A stretch of DNA of 64,000 nucleotides from Colocasia esculenta (GCA_014218235.1 CM024760.1:147327245-147391244); one strand, 5' to 3'; counted from the first letter of the stretch, positions 33,585 to 46,624 are shown. A program made the numbers and translations. Notes: generated by a model not told the origin, from the sequence alone.

Positions 33585-36500
33585 TCAAAGATATGGAAGT
33601 TTACACAAACCAAGCTCTCACCTTAAAGATGAAAATCTTTTTTTTGAAAGAGGCTTAGTGAAAATATCTGTAATTTGTTTGTCTGTGTCAATGAAGTGGA
33701 GTTCAAAAGAGTTCTTTAAAACTTCATCTCGAAGGAAATGAAGTTGGACATCAATGTGCTTTGTGCGGGAGTGATGAATAGGATTTTTGGACAAATTTAT
33801 AGCACTGGTGTTATCACAAAGAATGGGAATGCATCCTAATGAGTGGTTATAATCTAGGAGTTGATGTTTGACCCAAAGAACTTGGGTTCCACAACTACCA
33901 GCAGCAACATACTCAGCTTCTGCAGTAGAAAGAGCTACAGAATGTTACTTTTTTGGAAGCCCAAGAAATAAGACAACCACCTAGATATAAGCACAACCCA
34001 CTAGTACTTTTCCAATCAAGTTTGCACTCAGCATAATCAGCATCACTATATGGCTTGAAATCTGGCGCACATGCATACATTGAATTGGATGTCTGGTCTA
34101 GAAGTAGTAAAATAAAGAAGAGAGTCAATCATACCTCTGTAGGTTTTGGCATTCACAGACTTACCAAAAGCATCAATTTCAAGTCTTACACTTATAGCCA
34201 TTGGTGTGCTAGATGGCTTGATGTGTTGAAAATCAAATCTTTTGAGTAACTCCTTGACATATTTTGTTTGACTCATAAAGATTCCTTCAGAAGTTTGATG
34301 CATTTGTAGACCTAAAAAGAATGTAAGTTCACCCATAAACTCATCTCAAATTCAGATTGCATAAGATGGGCAAACTTATTGCACAGATTATTATTTGTTG
34401 AACCAAAAATGATATCATCTACATAGATTTGAACAACAATGAAATGGTCATTTACAATTTTTGTAAACAAAGTTTGATCAAATTTTCCTCTAATGTAACA
34501 TTTATTTACAAGAAATGAGCTCAACCGGTCATACCAAGCTCTTGGAGCTTGTTTGAGACCATAAAGAGCATTATTAAGCTTAAAAACATGATCAGGAAAA
34601 TTTTCATTTTAATACCCAGAGGGTTGTTTGACAAAAATATTTTCTTTTATGTAATCATTTAAAAATACACTCTTTACATCTATTTGAAAAACTTTGAATT
34701 TCAATGAGGTAGCAAATGCAAGAAATATTCGAACTGCTTCAAGCCTTGCAATATGGGCATAGCACTCTTGGTTGTATCCCTGAGCAACAAGTCTTGCTTT
34801 ATTTCAGACTATTTGACCTGACTCATTCAATTTGTTTATAAAAATCCATCTTGTTCCAATGACTGTATTTAGGTCGGAGGGTTTTGGTACTAAATCCCAG
34901 ACTTGATTTCTATCAAATTGATGAAGCTCTTCATGCATAGAATTTATCCAGTTTTCACAAGATAAAGCTTCACCAATATTTTTGGGCACAAACTGGGAAA
35001 GTAGTGCCAATGAATCCTCATTTATTACTGATTGAAAAGATGATCTGGTTCTGACTCCATCTTACAAATTACCAACAACACTTTCAAGAGGATGGTCTCC
35101 TAAGAATGTGGGTTCAGAAATTACCTCATTATTTGCATGAGTTTCAGGAGCATGATTACCTGAATTTCTTGAAGTTGGTATTTCAGTAACCTCATGTGCA
35201 TTTGGTACCTCCAGCTCTTCAAGATTTGTGGATGGAAGTTCAAGAAAAATCATCTTCATTAGCACACATTGGAGTTCTACAAAAATTAAGAATGTTAGTT
35301 TTTATGGAGTTCTCATAAAAAATGATATGAGGAGATTCTTCCACAGTCTTATTTTTCAGAATATAAACTCTATATGCTCTTGAGATTTCAGAGTATCCTA
35401 AGAAGATAAATTCATAACTCTTAGCATCAAATTTATCAAGATTTTTTTTTTGTTATTATGAACAAAACATTTGCAACCAAAGATTTTGAAGTATGACACA
35501 CTGAGCTTTTTATTCTTTAACAATTCATAGGGGGTTTTTTATGATCTTTGGTCTTAACAATGTTCTATTCAAAATGAAATTAGTTGTATTTACAACTTCA
35601 GCCCAAAAAGATTTAGAAAGTTTACATTCTAAGAGCATCGTACTGGCCATTTCCACAAGTGTTTTGTTTTTCTTTTCTACAACCCCATTTTGTTCTGGAG
35701 TTCAAGGGGAAGAAAACTTATGAAGTATGTTCAGATTAGTACATAGATCAGAAAAAGATTTATTTTCAACCTCACCACCATGATCTGTTAGAATGTACTT
35801 TAATTTGTAAGACAAACCCACTAAGACAGAATTGTAAAGTTTCCTGAATTATGAACAACTATCACTTTTATGAGATAAGAATAAAACCCAAGTGTATCTT
35901 GTAAAGTCATCAATGATTACAAATCTATATCTATTACCACTGAGACCGTTTACTAGATTCATTCTTATGAGTTTACTTATTGTTGAAAAACTTGCATGAC
36001 CCAGTTTTTTGTGCCACAACCAAGCAATGTCATTTTTATTTACGAGCAAGCAAACATTTGTAGAAGAATTATCACTTAAATCTACCATGTAAACATTATT
36101 TTCTCTTTTTCCAATCAATTTGATTTTTTCAGAAGAGGAGTCAATTATTTTGCATGAATCAGACTCAAAAAGAATTTTGTGACCATTGTCACACAATTGA
36201 CTAATGTTAATCAAATTGTAATTTAAACCTTCAACTAACCAAACGTTATCACTCAAGGTTATGGAAGACTTAACAATCTTTCTTTTGCCAATTATTTTAC
36301 CCTTATTCTTACCTCCGAAGGTGACTGATCCACCTTCCTTTTCAGACATGAAAATTTATTTCTGTCTCCTGTCATGTGCCGTGAGCATCCACTGTCAAGA
36401 ATCCAGATGTTTGAATTGAATGCACGGCCTTCCTGCACAAAACAAATTAAACAAGAAAAGTTTTTGGTACCCAAATGTGATTGGTACCAACATCCTAAGT

Positions 36501-38559
36501 CAGAAGAGAAATCAAATCCTTTCTAACCAATATTTAAGTATCTTTCTTCACATTGTTCTTCGGAATAGAATATTCAAATTTTTATTTTTCAAATTTCTGA
36601 AAATTATACCTCTTAGCTGGTTTATTCCATTGAGAAAATCTTGGCATGAAATGCTGTTGATAAGCAGGAAAATGTGAGTGATAAAAAGAAGGATTGAACT
36701 ATTGGTGACCATTGTACCGTTGGTTCCAAAGATTATTCCACCTTGAATTGTATGATGTGTAAACATTCTAATTTCTACGAGAAAAATGATTCTTTATGTC
36801 TTTGAATTTTTCATGATTTTTATAAGAATTTTTAGATGCAGATTTTCTATTTGTATGAATGGGATAGGTCGACCTAGGCAGTGTGTGTGTCGACCTCACA
36901 GGTTCTTTTTGTTTTTGCATTTTACCTTTGTTTTCAGATAAACATGCCTTGACAAATTTTATTAGAGGGATTTTTGATGATCTTGTTTTCTTTTCAGATG
37001 ATTCAGTTTCCTTTGAATTTTGTGGTTCAAAACCTAAACTATGTTTATTTGAATTCATCTTCATTCCCAGTAGAGCATTCAGATTTTCTTTGCCTTGTGT
37101 GAAGTTCTTGATGATCTCTTCTTTTTCTTTAAGGTAATGATTGAGTTTTTCAATTTGAATCAATCTTTCTTGATTTTCCTTTTTGCTATCTTCAAATTTT
37201 TTGACAGAATTAATGATTTCTTTGTTCAATTTTTGAATCCTTAATTTCATATCATCAACAAAAATTAACAACTCATCATTTTCTTTGATTTGGTCTGAAA
37301 TTTGAGCTTCCAATTCAGAAATTTTTCTAGATGATGATGTGTCATGAAGAATGCTGTCAATTTTTTTTTCAAATATTTATTTTCTTTTCTTACTTCAGAA
37401 AGATTTTCAACTAAATTACCATATGCTTCTTGCCAATCTTCAATGGTAAATAGTTCAAAAGAGATATCTACTTGTTCTTCACTACTTCCGGCCATGAAGC
37501 AAACTTCATTTTCTTCTAAACTAGAGGATTCTTCATTGCCATCTGAGCTTTGATCCTCATCTGACCATGTAGCTACCATGGCCTTGTTCTTCTTTCTGTT
37601 GAACTCCTTCTTGTGTCTGTTGAGCTTATCCTTCTTGGTCTCTGGACATTTAGCCTTCATGTGTCTAGATTTGTTGCACCTGTAACACACAGGAAGCTCA
37701 TCATTTTTCTTGTGATCAATATATGAGAAGGAGTATTTCTTTTTACCATTCATGACATTTGCTTAGTACCAAAGTTCTTCTTATTGGATTTCAAAAACGC
37801 CCTAAATTGTCTAGTTATCAATGCAAGGTTATCATCCTTAGATTCAGATTTTTCAGATTCAGAAATCTCTTTAGATTTTCCTTTACTACTTGAAGAAGCT
37901 TTAAGAGCAACAGGTTTTGCTTTCAACATATGTTCTTCAAATCTCTTAAGATTTAGCTCATAAGTCATTCAGGATCCAATGAGTTCATCCAATGTTATCT
38001 TGGATAAATCCTTTGAGTCCTCAATGACTGTAGCCTTAGTGTGCCACACAAGAGATAAAGAACGTAAAATCTTCCTTACCAAATCTTCATTTGAGTATTC
38101 CTTACCCAAAGCTCTAAGTCCATTGATGATGACCATAAACCTAGCAAACATCTCAGATATGGTTTCATCAGATTTCATGACAAACGGTTCATAATCAGAA
38201 ACCAACATGTTTGCTTTAGTTTCCCTAACTTGAGATGTACCCTCATATAACAATTCTAATTTATCCCACATCTTCTTAGCAGACTTACACAAAGAAATTC
38301 TGGAGTACTCCTTTGGATGGATGGCACATTGCAGCATGTTCATGGCGTTGTAGTTCAGGGTAGCCTTTCTGATCCGCTCCCTTGTACCTTCATCGCCAGT
38401 GATTTCTACTAGTCCTTTCTCAACAATCCTCCATACTCCATAGTTTTGTGCTCAAAGAAATACCATCATCATGTTCTTCCAGTAAGGGTAATCAGTACCA
38501 TCAAAAAATGGAGGTCTATTGATTAAATGACCTTCTACAATGAAATCTTTGGAATCCAT
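33585..38559 (-). pseudogene. gag-pol: Copia S2 (SIRE-like) gag-pol
   Basis: Gag starts MDSKDFIVEGH at 38559. A TGA at 38454 follows, then UBN2-like sequence (SAKKMWDKLELLYEGT, EDLVRKILRSL), a CCHC knuckle CYRCNKSRHMKAKC near 37680 and a long Lys/Glu coiled coil (37313-37000). The protease motif WILDSGCSRHMTGD is near 36390. GAG-pre-integrase (LWHKKLGHASFS) joins directly to NRYRFVIIDDFTRYTW near 35945. The part with the CX2C zinc residues and the first catalytic Asp, present in S1 as DACAQGKQ and HMDLFGP, is deleted, about 56 codons. RT keeps YVDDIIFGS near 34420. RNase H has PYSDADYAECKLDWKS and ends near 33585. At least eight frame changes or stops. It is interrupted downstream by gypsy A and upstream, in its LTR, by gypsy E. 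Confidence 0.9.
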
Positions 38560-38671
38560 GATCAAGATGATCAGATGAAACTAGCAGCACAAATTAAGTA
38601 AGTAATTGAGTAAATCAAAATTAGAAACACAGATGATTCAACTAAACACCTCAGAGTATAGACTCTGACCT

Positions 38672-38683
38672 GCTCTGATATCA
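38672..38683 (-). other. Primer-binding site of copia S2
   Basis: Minus-strand TGATATCAGAGC differs by one base (G to A) from the initiator tRNA-Met PBS; it lies two bases from the LTR. Confidence 0.85.
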
Positions 38684-38685
38684 GT

Positions 38686-38991
38686 TGTTGGGATCGAAAA
38701 GGTGACTAAATCAGTATTAGTTAAGAATGTGTGTGTATGGCAGCGGAATTAAAACAAGTGACACGCACAATTCAATTAGATCAAGGAGTGGTGTGTGGAT
38801 AGAGAGTGAAACGAGGCAACAAACCACAAGCAAACCACTATGCACAGAGGATTTTAAGGTGGTTCGGAGAACACAACTTGTGTCTCCTACGTCCACCTCC
38901 CCACGACGGAGGAACCACTAACTCAAGTACGTACAAACTAAAGCACAACGACTCCAAACCCTTTCAAAAATCTATTACTACGGTTATAAAG
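38686..38991 (-). mobile_element. 5' LTR fragment of copia S2
   Basis: Plus strand begins TGTTGGGATCG at 38686 directly outside the PBS and is cut at 38991, where the intact end of the gypsy E LTR starts. Gypsy E therefore inserted into this LTR. The right-hand continuation lies beyond 64000. Confidence 0.8.
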
Positions 38992-39560
38992 TGTCACATC
39001 CTAGTAAAATTCCATTTACTGAATATGACGGATATTAAATACGAGAACTTACATAAACACAAACAACTAGTTTAGCGGAAGCTTATTACATTATACCCCT
39101 CATTATAGTCTGAATGAGGAGCAAACAAAAGTAAATTGTATCCTTATTACATTTCCATTTATCTACAAAGAAAACAAAAGATGACGGCATTGCTTGACGT
39201 AGTGTGGTCCGCTCAACACACATAACCCCCTTAAGCTTCATCTCCACTTTGTCCACCTGAAAATGGTAAATTGAGTGAGCTATCTAGCCCAGTAGAATTC
39301 AATTCCTTGAAATAGAAAACATTCACATGTATAATCTCAAGAATAAGAACATGTACATCACTAACATTGAGTGCTTAAGACAATGAACGAATGAGTCAAT
39401 TCAGTAACACATGTAGAACAAGAATAGTATAGATCATGATCAATAACTCAAGATGATACTTAAATTCAGTATCAGTCAAGTATTCACACACACACATGTA
39501 TGAGATGATGACTAATCAAGCACGAACTGATGTATGCCACATCCACGTGTCCTCATTGCC
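38992..39560 (-). mobile_element. Left LTR of gypsy E, outer part
   Basis: Starts TGTCACATCCTAG and matches 62838-63405 almost base for base (a few percent difference by eye), including the hairpin at 39277. The match stops at ...CCTCATTGCC, where a patchwork of local repeats begins. Confidence 0.85.
39277..39290 (-). other. Conserved LTR hairpin, gypsy E (GGGCTA/TAGCTC)
   Basis: Minus-strand stem of six with one wobble and loop GA, followed by ACTCAATTTACCATTTTCAGG. Confidence 0.6.
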
Positions 39561-39627
39561 ATGAGATGATGTATGCCACATCCACTGATGTATGAGATGA
39601 TGACTAATCAAGCACGAACTGATGTAT
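39561..39627. repeat. Filler DNA copied from adjacent LTR sequence
   Basis: Two segments repeat nearby sequence: ATGATGTATGCCACATCCA, and a longer run of TATGAGATGATGACTAATCA type copied from about 39496-39538. They join the broken gypsy E LTR to the middle of gypsy D gag. Templated filler at an end-joining junction is the simplest reading. Confidence 0.7.
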
Positions 39628-42191
39628 GCTACTGTTGGGACTCAAGCCATCACTAAGGACGAGGCTAGTGGCGTTCGATCATCGCACCTTGGACGAGGCA
39701 CTTAGTGCTACGTGCAGACAGGAGGGTGAGATGGAGCAATACCTTGAAGAGAAGAAGGCTTCGCAGAAGAGGCCTACAGCTACGTTCCAGCGGCAGGACA
39801 AGAAGAAAGCGGTGTACCAGACACAGCAGCGATCAGTAGTAGTCGGAAGTACTCAGGTACCCTCTGTACGTTCCCCTGGTGTGAAGAAAGAGTGTCCCCA
39901 CTGTGGGAGGACACATGGTGGTTCCGAATGTTGGATGATTGCGGGAAAGTGCTTGAAGTGCGGAAGCAGCGACCATAAGATCAAAGACTGTCCAAGACTT
40001 CAGCAGGGAGTTCAGCGCGGAGCGCCAGCCCCAGCAGTAGCAGCAGTGGCGCCAGCTACAGGACGACCAGGAAGGCCTCGAGCCCCAGCTCGAGTGTTTG
40101 CTTTAGCGCGCGAGGACGCCGAGCAGGCGGAGCATGTCACCAAAGGTACGATTTTACTTCTAGGTGTACACGCTTGGGTTTTGTTTGATACGGGTGCTAC
40201 TCACTCATTCATTTCCGAGCGGTTCGCTAGGCAGTTAGCTCTAGAGTCAGGCATAGAGTCTGAGGAGTTAGAGGTCCCTTTGTCTGTGCACACCCCTGCG
40301 GGTACGGTATCGACTAGGAAGTGCATTCCGTCGTTACCTGTGTGCATTGAAGATAGAGTCCTAGATGGGTGTTTCTTCTTGCTAAAGATGAAGGACTATG
40401 ATTCTATTCTTGGTCTAGATTGGCTAGAGGAGCACTATGCGTTAGTAGATTGTCGTGGGAAGAGGATTGTTTTCCGCATTCCTGGTGAGGACGAGTTCTT
40501 TCATCCCTTGCCAAGGAACTTGGCGGGAAAGATGGTCATCTCTGCCATGAAGGTGATGCGTATGGTAAACAAGGGTTGTGACGCTCACCTACTCTTGCAG
40601 AGATTGAGGTAGTGCAGGATTTTCCAGATGTCTTTTCTGATGATTTGACTAGTTTGCCACCGGATAGAGAGATAGAGTTTACTATAGAGTTGCTTCCGGG
40701 CACCTCTCCTATCTCGAAGGCTCCATATCGGATGGCACCTGTGGAGTTAGCCGAGTTAAGGAGGCAGTTGCAAGAGTTGCTAGATAAGGGATTTATTCAC
40801 CCTAGTGTTTCCCCTTGGGGCGCACCTGTATTATTCGTCAAGAAGAAAGACGGGTCACTTAGGTTATGCATTGACTACAGGAATCTGAACTAAGTGACTG
40901 TGAAGAACAGGTATCCCTTACCTTGTATTGATGATTTGTTTGACCAGTTGCAAGATGCATCAGTCTTTTCTAAGATTGATTTGTGATCTAGTTATCATCA
41001 GCTGAGGATTCAGAGTGAGGATGTGTCCAAGACGGCATTCAGATCCCGTTATGGACATTATGAGTTTTTGGCTCTTCCTTTCGGATTGACCAATGCCCCT
41101 GCAGCGTTCATGGATCTTATGAACAGGGTGTTTAGGCCATATCTAGATAGCTTTGTTGTGGTGTTTATTGATGACGTGTTGGTCTACTCTCCGGATGAGA
41201 CCACACACCATCAGCATTTGAGGGTAGTATTAGAGGTTCTCCGTGAGCACAAGGTGTATGCAAAATGCAGCAAGTGCGATTTCTGGTTGCGCGAGGTTCA
41301 TTTCCTCGGGCATGTTATCTCCAGTGCTGGTGTTGCAGTTGATCCAGAAAAGGTCCAGACAGTTATGGATTGGGAGATTCCCAAGACCCCTTCGGAGATT
41401 CGTAGTTTTCTGGGTTTGGCTGGTTACTATCGACAATTCATTGAGGGATTTTCATCCATCGCCGCCCCATTGACTCAGCTCACCAGAAAGGGAGTGAAGT
41501 TTGTATGGTCCGAGAAGTGTGAGAGTAGTTTTCAATTGTTGAAGACTAAGCTCACGTCAGCTCTGGTGTTAGTCTTACCGAGCGGTGTAGAGGGTTTTGC
41601 TATCTACACGGATGCGTCTTGGATTGGTTTAGGCTGTGTGCTAATGCAGCAGGAAAGGGTAGTGGCTTATGCTTCTCGTCAGTTGAAGGAGCATGAGAAG
41701 AACTATCCGACTAATGATTTGGAGCTCGCAGCAGTGGTTCATGCACTAAAGATCTGGAGGCACTATCTTTATGGTGTCAGATTTGAGGTGTTTACCGACC
41801 ACAAGAGCTTGAAGTATCTTTTCTCCCAAAAGGAATTAAACCTGAGGCAGAGAAGATGGATTGAGTTCTTGAAGGACTATGACTTTAACCTTTAGTATCA
41901 TCCTGGAAAGGCGAATGTCGTAGCGGATGCTCTGAGTAGAAAGAGGCCATTTCTCCAGCAGGACTGGAAGATGTTGGAGGATGCGGCTTGTGCGTTGACT
42001 GAGTTAGAGCCATCGCTATGTCAGGCTTTTGTAGCTCAGTTATCTCTTAGGTCCTCGGTTTTGGATGAGGTGATCGAGCAACAGAAAGCCGACCCTAGAC
42101 TCTTAGAGTTAGTGGGCAAGGCAGGCATTGCTCGTGATGAGGACGGTGTGATTAGATTCCATCACCGTGTTTGTGTCCCTGATTTGGTAGA
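39628..42191 (+). pseudogene. gag-pol: Gypsy D gag-pol, first part (Gag to RNase H)
   Basis: Enters Gag at GLKPSLRTRL. A double zinc-knuckle region follows (CPHCGRTHGGSEC, then CLKCGSSDHKIKDC near 39955). The protease site FDTGATHSFIS near 40190 is intact. A frameshift near 40605 comes just before VQDFPDVFSDD. RT has GHYEFLALPFGLTNAPAAF and catalytic FIDD near 41170; RNase H has YTDASWIG and DHKSLKYLFSQ. In-frame stops are TAA 40891-40893, TGA 40984-40986 and TAG 41893-41895. The frame continues through the pre-integrase linker to VCVPDLVD at 42191, where Dn is inserted, and resumes in frame at 51683. Confidence 0.92.
42187..42191. repeat. Target-site duplication GTAGA, left copy (Dn)
   Basis: Identical GTAGA at 51678-51682. 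Removing Dn and one copy restores a continuous gypsy D reading frame (LVDVREHVLAEA). Confidence 0.95.
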
Positions 42192-42565
42192 TGTAACGAC
42201 CCTCCTCATACCGGTACGATTATACCAATCCCATCGATATAAAGAGCGTCATTACAGTGGGATAAAACCCAACACTAGCCGATAGGTTGAAAAGTACGTA
42301 GATAGCAATTGATTTCAGCGGAATAAATACAACAATTTAACTTAGTCCATCACCATCCCATATTCCACAATCTATATAGTGCAAAAATAGAACGACAATG
42401 TCCACATTATTACCTGATGAAAGAGCTACATTGTCCAAATAACATTTTTATTCAACTATGAATGGAAATTACAACTACTACTTGCTCCTCAAAAGCCTCT
42501 CCTCCAAGATAGCGTCTCTCCCCCTAGCACGGGATACCTGTCAACCTGTACGCCAAAGCAAGGGT

Positions 42566-42579
42566 GAGTCCAAAGACTC
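42566..42579 (-). other. Conserved LTR hairpin, Dn left LTR (GAGTC/GACTC)
   Basis: Minus-strand perfect five-base stem, loop TTTG, followed by ACCCTTGCTTTGGCGTACAGG. An identical copy is at 47689-47702. Confidence 0.65.
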
Positions 42580-45050
42580 AGCAAGTAAAGCAAAGACTTA
42601 ATCTTAAACATATCACATTCACATTAAGCTATTAAACACTCATGAATACATACTATCATTTAAACTCCCAAACACATAGATCATACTCTTAGCTATCAAC
42701 ACATTTTAATCACCTAGACATGCTTCATTCTATCATATGTTTATTCTAAATCATGGAGACTATTATTATACACTTGTACATATTCTCTACACTTAACACA
42801 TAACATGATTCCTTCATTTCCACATTAATTCATTTCATGACATATTTCTACAACTAGAACATAGAATTAGACATAAAGGAGTGAACAAACTAATATGATG
42901 ACTATTCACTTTTCACATGCACTTTTCATGTTTAATTTCACATTTTGCTTGTTGTTTTAAATGTACATACATCTCATACACATGGTTTCATATTTTATAA
43001 CATGAATTGAGAAGTTAGAACATGGTCAAATTGGTTGGCAACAATAATTACTAAAGCATGAAACTTTGTACTAAGCAAACATCACATCTAGCATGGAACC
43101 TAATTAATATTACATGTATTTATCACCTTCATAACTACACTTCACTTGCTGTTTTGACATGAATTACATTCAATTACATGGATTTACATTTGTTCATATG
43201 TTATCTTATCCAATTCACAATTCTACATTTTCATCTTTCATGTTGCATAAATGACATAGTTACTCATGTTTATTCACATACACTATTACATGAGAACGAT
43301 AAACTACATGACATGATGATAAGCATGATATTGCAAATGAGGTAATTAATGCATGAAAATATGAACATTATGCATTACCACATCGGTTTTCACATGCAAG
43401 CATACTCTCAATAACATTAACTGTCTCTTACATATCTTTTCACATATTCTTCACATCATTTACTCTTGGGTTTTCATTTATCACATATCATATCATTTGC
43501 ACTCATCATGTGCCACATTCGCATATAATCTTACACTTTATACATATTCCAATTACTTAAAATGCCATGACACATAGTCCTAACTACCTTTTAGAGGACA
43601 CAAACAAATATCTCATACTCATAACTCATCACATCTCATATCACATACCCACCACCTAGGCAATAAAGTGGTGAATCTTGGTAACTGCGCAGACCGGGAG
43701 AAGCCCTCTCCACCCTATCCAGTGGTACTTGTCCACCTCCGGGTTTTTCCTAATACCTTTAGGACAAACTTTTACAATGTAGAGCCTTCCATAGGGACTT
43801 TTCTATGTACAGCTCTCGAAGCCTCTAGGGTAGCAGTGTCATTCCTTGGCCCAATTATTACACATTCACTCATTCACATTTTCACACACTAGTCACGTAT
43901 TGTTCATATACTATTTAATACATCTTCATACCTTATTTACCATTTTCCTATATCTCATTTGACCTGATCATGATACTATGGTTTTTCAGAAGTAAACAAT
44001 TCCTATTACAATTCTAAACATGCAGCAAATTACTGAATTACATAAGATTAGTTTTTATCATATCAAATATGAATAATCCGCATAGTTTAACTAATAATTA
44101 CTATTACTGTCATCAGATTAGTTCCAAATTTTTATCCCAGGTTACTAACAGTAAACATATCACATCTTCAATTTTCTGGATTTTTCGAACAGTAAATATA
44201 ATTTCTAAAATTTAAAATAGATTTCAGTCATAATTATCGAAACATCATTAAACATAGTACATGTGATCATGTTTATGTACTAACAGTTTAGAAGTCAGAT
44301 ATTAGTACTCATACTGTCATGTAAAATTTATGCAATCCTAACTTACAGTAATTCCATTTATGCCCTATTTAAACATGCTTATGTGATGCACATAATACAG
44401 TTATTGAATTTTCATAATTTACATGGTTCACAGAAAATTTAGGCAACATTATGACATGACCTACTAACAGTATACAATCACTTATAAAAATTTCAGAGTA
44501 TACCCATATTCAGAAATTATTTAAACAGCAAAAGAAGATCAAAAGGCACACTTTCAGATCCTGAAGAAGTAGACGTCAATGGATGTTGCCGTCAACTTCT
44601 TCTGAAGAACTTGACTGCAACCTATGTTGCCTTCTACTTGCTCCCAGCAGCACATACATACGACTTTTCATACAATGGTGAATTCGGGGTTCCAGGACGT
44701 GAGGAAAAATCTGTAAAAATACCTAGGACTTAGGGGACATGTATAGGATCAAGATCTAGGTTTACTTGCCTCTTCAAAAAATCTACAAAGATCAGAATCG
44801 TCGGTGAAGCCCTTTTCGGCTCTGCGAAAAAGGTGCTCAGAAACGCCTTAGATCTTCTTCTCCTGTCGATGTAGATGGCTCCGGAGTTGGGATCTCTTCC
44901 TCTATGTATAGGCTATCCTCCAGATGTTGTAGCTCTTCGGGGAACACCTCCAGTTGATGGATCCGGCCTTCTAAAGTTTAGCTTTTCACCATCTCGGAGC
45001 TAGGGTTTTCACCAAATGTTGAAAGCCTTTTCCTCATCCAAGAGTGGTTA

Positions 45051-45325
45051 TTTTATAGGTTCAAGGGTTGGGTTACGCATTAGGGTAGGTTACCCAAGGT
45101 TTAGGAAGGGTTTCCTAATCTGAAACTAGCCAAAACACGGACATTAACAATTCTGGAACCGTTACGCAGCAGGATATTAACGTCAACATCGGTTGTAGTC
45201 AACCTGGCAGTTGACGTCAAGGTCTGGCCGCCAGAATGAGGTTGGCGTCCAGGGGGTGGCCGCCCACTGGGGGTTGGCGTCCAGGTCTGGCCGCCAACAG
45301 TGTCTTGGCGTCCAGGTCCTGGCTG
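45051..45325 (-). promoter_or_regulatory. TATA box and phased dyad array, Dn left LTR
   Basis: TATAAAA (minus, 45057-45051). Upstream, the palindrome TTGACGTCAA (45211-45220) and alternating TTGGCGTCCAGG and GGCCGCCA words have CG centres at 45215, 45229, 45246, 45261, 45278, 45292 and 45309, and a decayed one at 45323. Spacings are 14, 17, 15, 17, 14, 17, 14, a period of about 31.5 bp (three helical turns). Confidence 0.65.
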
Positions 45326-46442
45326 CCAGCAGCCCTGAGCAGCCGAAAACACCGACAGACCTAGAATTTAATGCATAAATGCACTAAAATAATTTAGTAT
45401 ATGCAAAAATAATTTCATATATCATTACCACGTAAAATACTTGCATTATGTAATATTTAATTAATTACAATTTACACTAATCATAATTAAGAACAATATG
45501 CATCAATACATACATATATGCACATATACGTACACATTGCATAATTACATACATTACGCATGAACTTATGATTAAAATGTGTCCATTATTAGTTAAATAT
45601 TGTATGCATATTATCATCCAAGTACTTTACATACCCTAATTAATTTAACACGCTTAAAGTAGATAAATATTATTTAAACAAGGATAACACATGTAGGTAT
45701 ACGTACGCACATCCATAACATTAACTACGTGCATTAAAATAATTAAATACAATGAGCACCTCAATAATTAAATAATTCACACACGTTTAAATATATATTT
45801 TGCATGCTCAAAAATAAACTCATGATTATTTACAAAGTGTATGATAATAATTTCTTACTATGTGTACAACACGCACCATATGCATGAGATTTACATACAT
45901 TGATAACTAGATAATGCATGCACAATTATGTATGTTTTATACTTGTATGAAAATAGCATACATATACTTACATGGTCCATAGCAAATTATCTATTACATG
46001 GACAATATTATCTATGTATTATTCACATACTATAGATGAATTGATGTACATAGGATTAAATAGATAGATATCATATGTATAAGGTAACATACATATATGT
46101 ATATTTTTACACACAACCTCCATGGAATAGGCAGAATGGTATGCACTTCAAGATTTAGATAATGCATGCATAATATTATTAAGATACAGTTTGGAATAAG
46201 TTATCTATGAATAATTTATACAACAAAAGAAATCCTTGCATGCCATACTTCAATTATCCTATGCATAAATATATAGACATTCACAACATAATTATATACA
46301 TTATGCATGAAATAGATAAACATAATATGCACATCGGTAGTTAGATTAGCATGCATAAGTATTACTTAAGTATTACAAGCCTAGTATTTTAGTATACACA
46401 ATACACATCAATTTAGCTAATTGCATATTCTCACAAAAATAT

Positions 46443-46463
46443 TATATATATATATATATATAT
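46443..46463. repeat. (AT)n microsatellite in Dn left LTR
   Basis: About ten AT units; the partner LTR at 51541-51560 has a shorter interrupted tract, so it changed after insertion. Confidence 0.85.
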
Positions 46464-46582
46464 GCATGAGTTCATAAGGAATATAGAAATTATAATACGC
46501 ACAATTGAATACACACACTATACACACAACAAATAATTATACATGCACAATATAAAATGAATAAAAATTTCGGGGTATCACA

Positions 46583-46596
46583 CTCTCCCCCCCTTG
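46583..46596 (-). other. Polypurine tract of Dn
   Basis: Minus-strand CAAGGGGGGGAGAG directly before the LTR start TGTGATACCCC. Confidence 0.9.
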
Positions 46597-46601
46597 AAAA
46601 A

Positions 46602-46621
46602 GATCTTCATCCTTGAAGATC
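46602..46621 (-). other. Pre-PPT hairpin of Dn, stem GATCTTCA/TGAAGATC, loop AGGA
   Basis: Perfect eight-base stem, loop AGGA on the minus strand, 19 bases before the LTR. Confidence 0.75.
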
Positions 46622-46624
46622 GAA

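Larger units (their letters stand above)
42192..46582 (-). mobile_element. 3' LTR of Dn
   Basis: Plus-strand ends TGTAACGACC...GGTATCACA. It contains the hairpin at 42566, a conserved GGAGGTGGACAAGTACCACT block (minus, near 43735), TATAAAA at 45057-45051 (minus), a dyad array at 45211-45325 and an (AT)n tract at 46443-46463. No coding capacity. Confidence 0.94.

Noticed and set aside
35541..35723. Plus-strand frame opposite S2 integrase
   Set aside because: It is the shadow of the minus-strand pol sequence.
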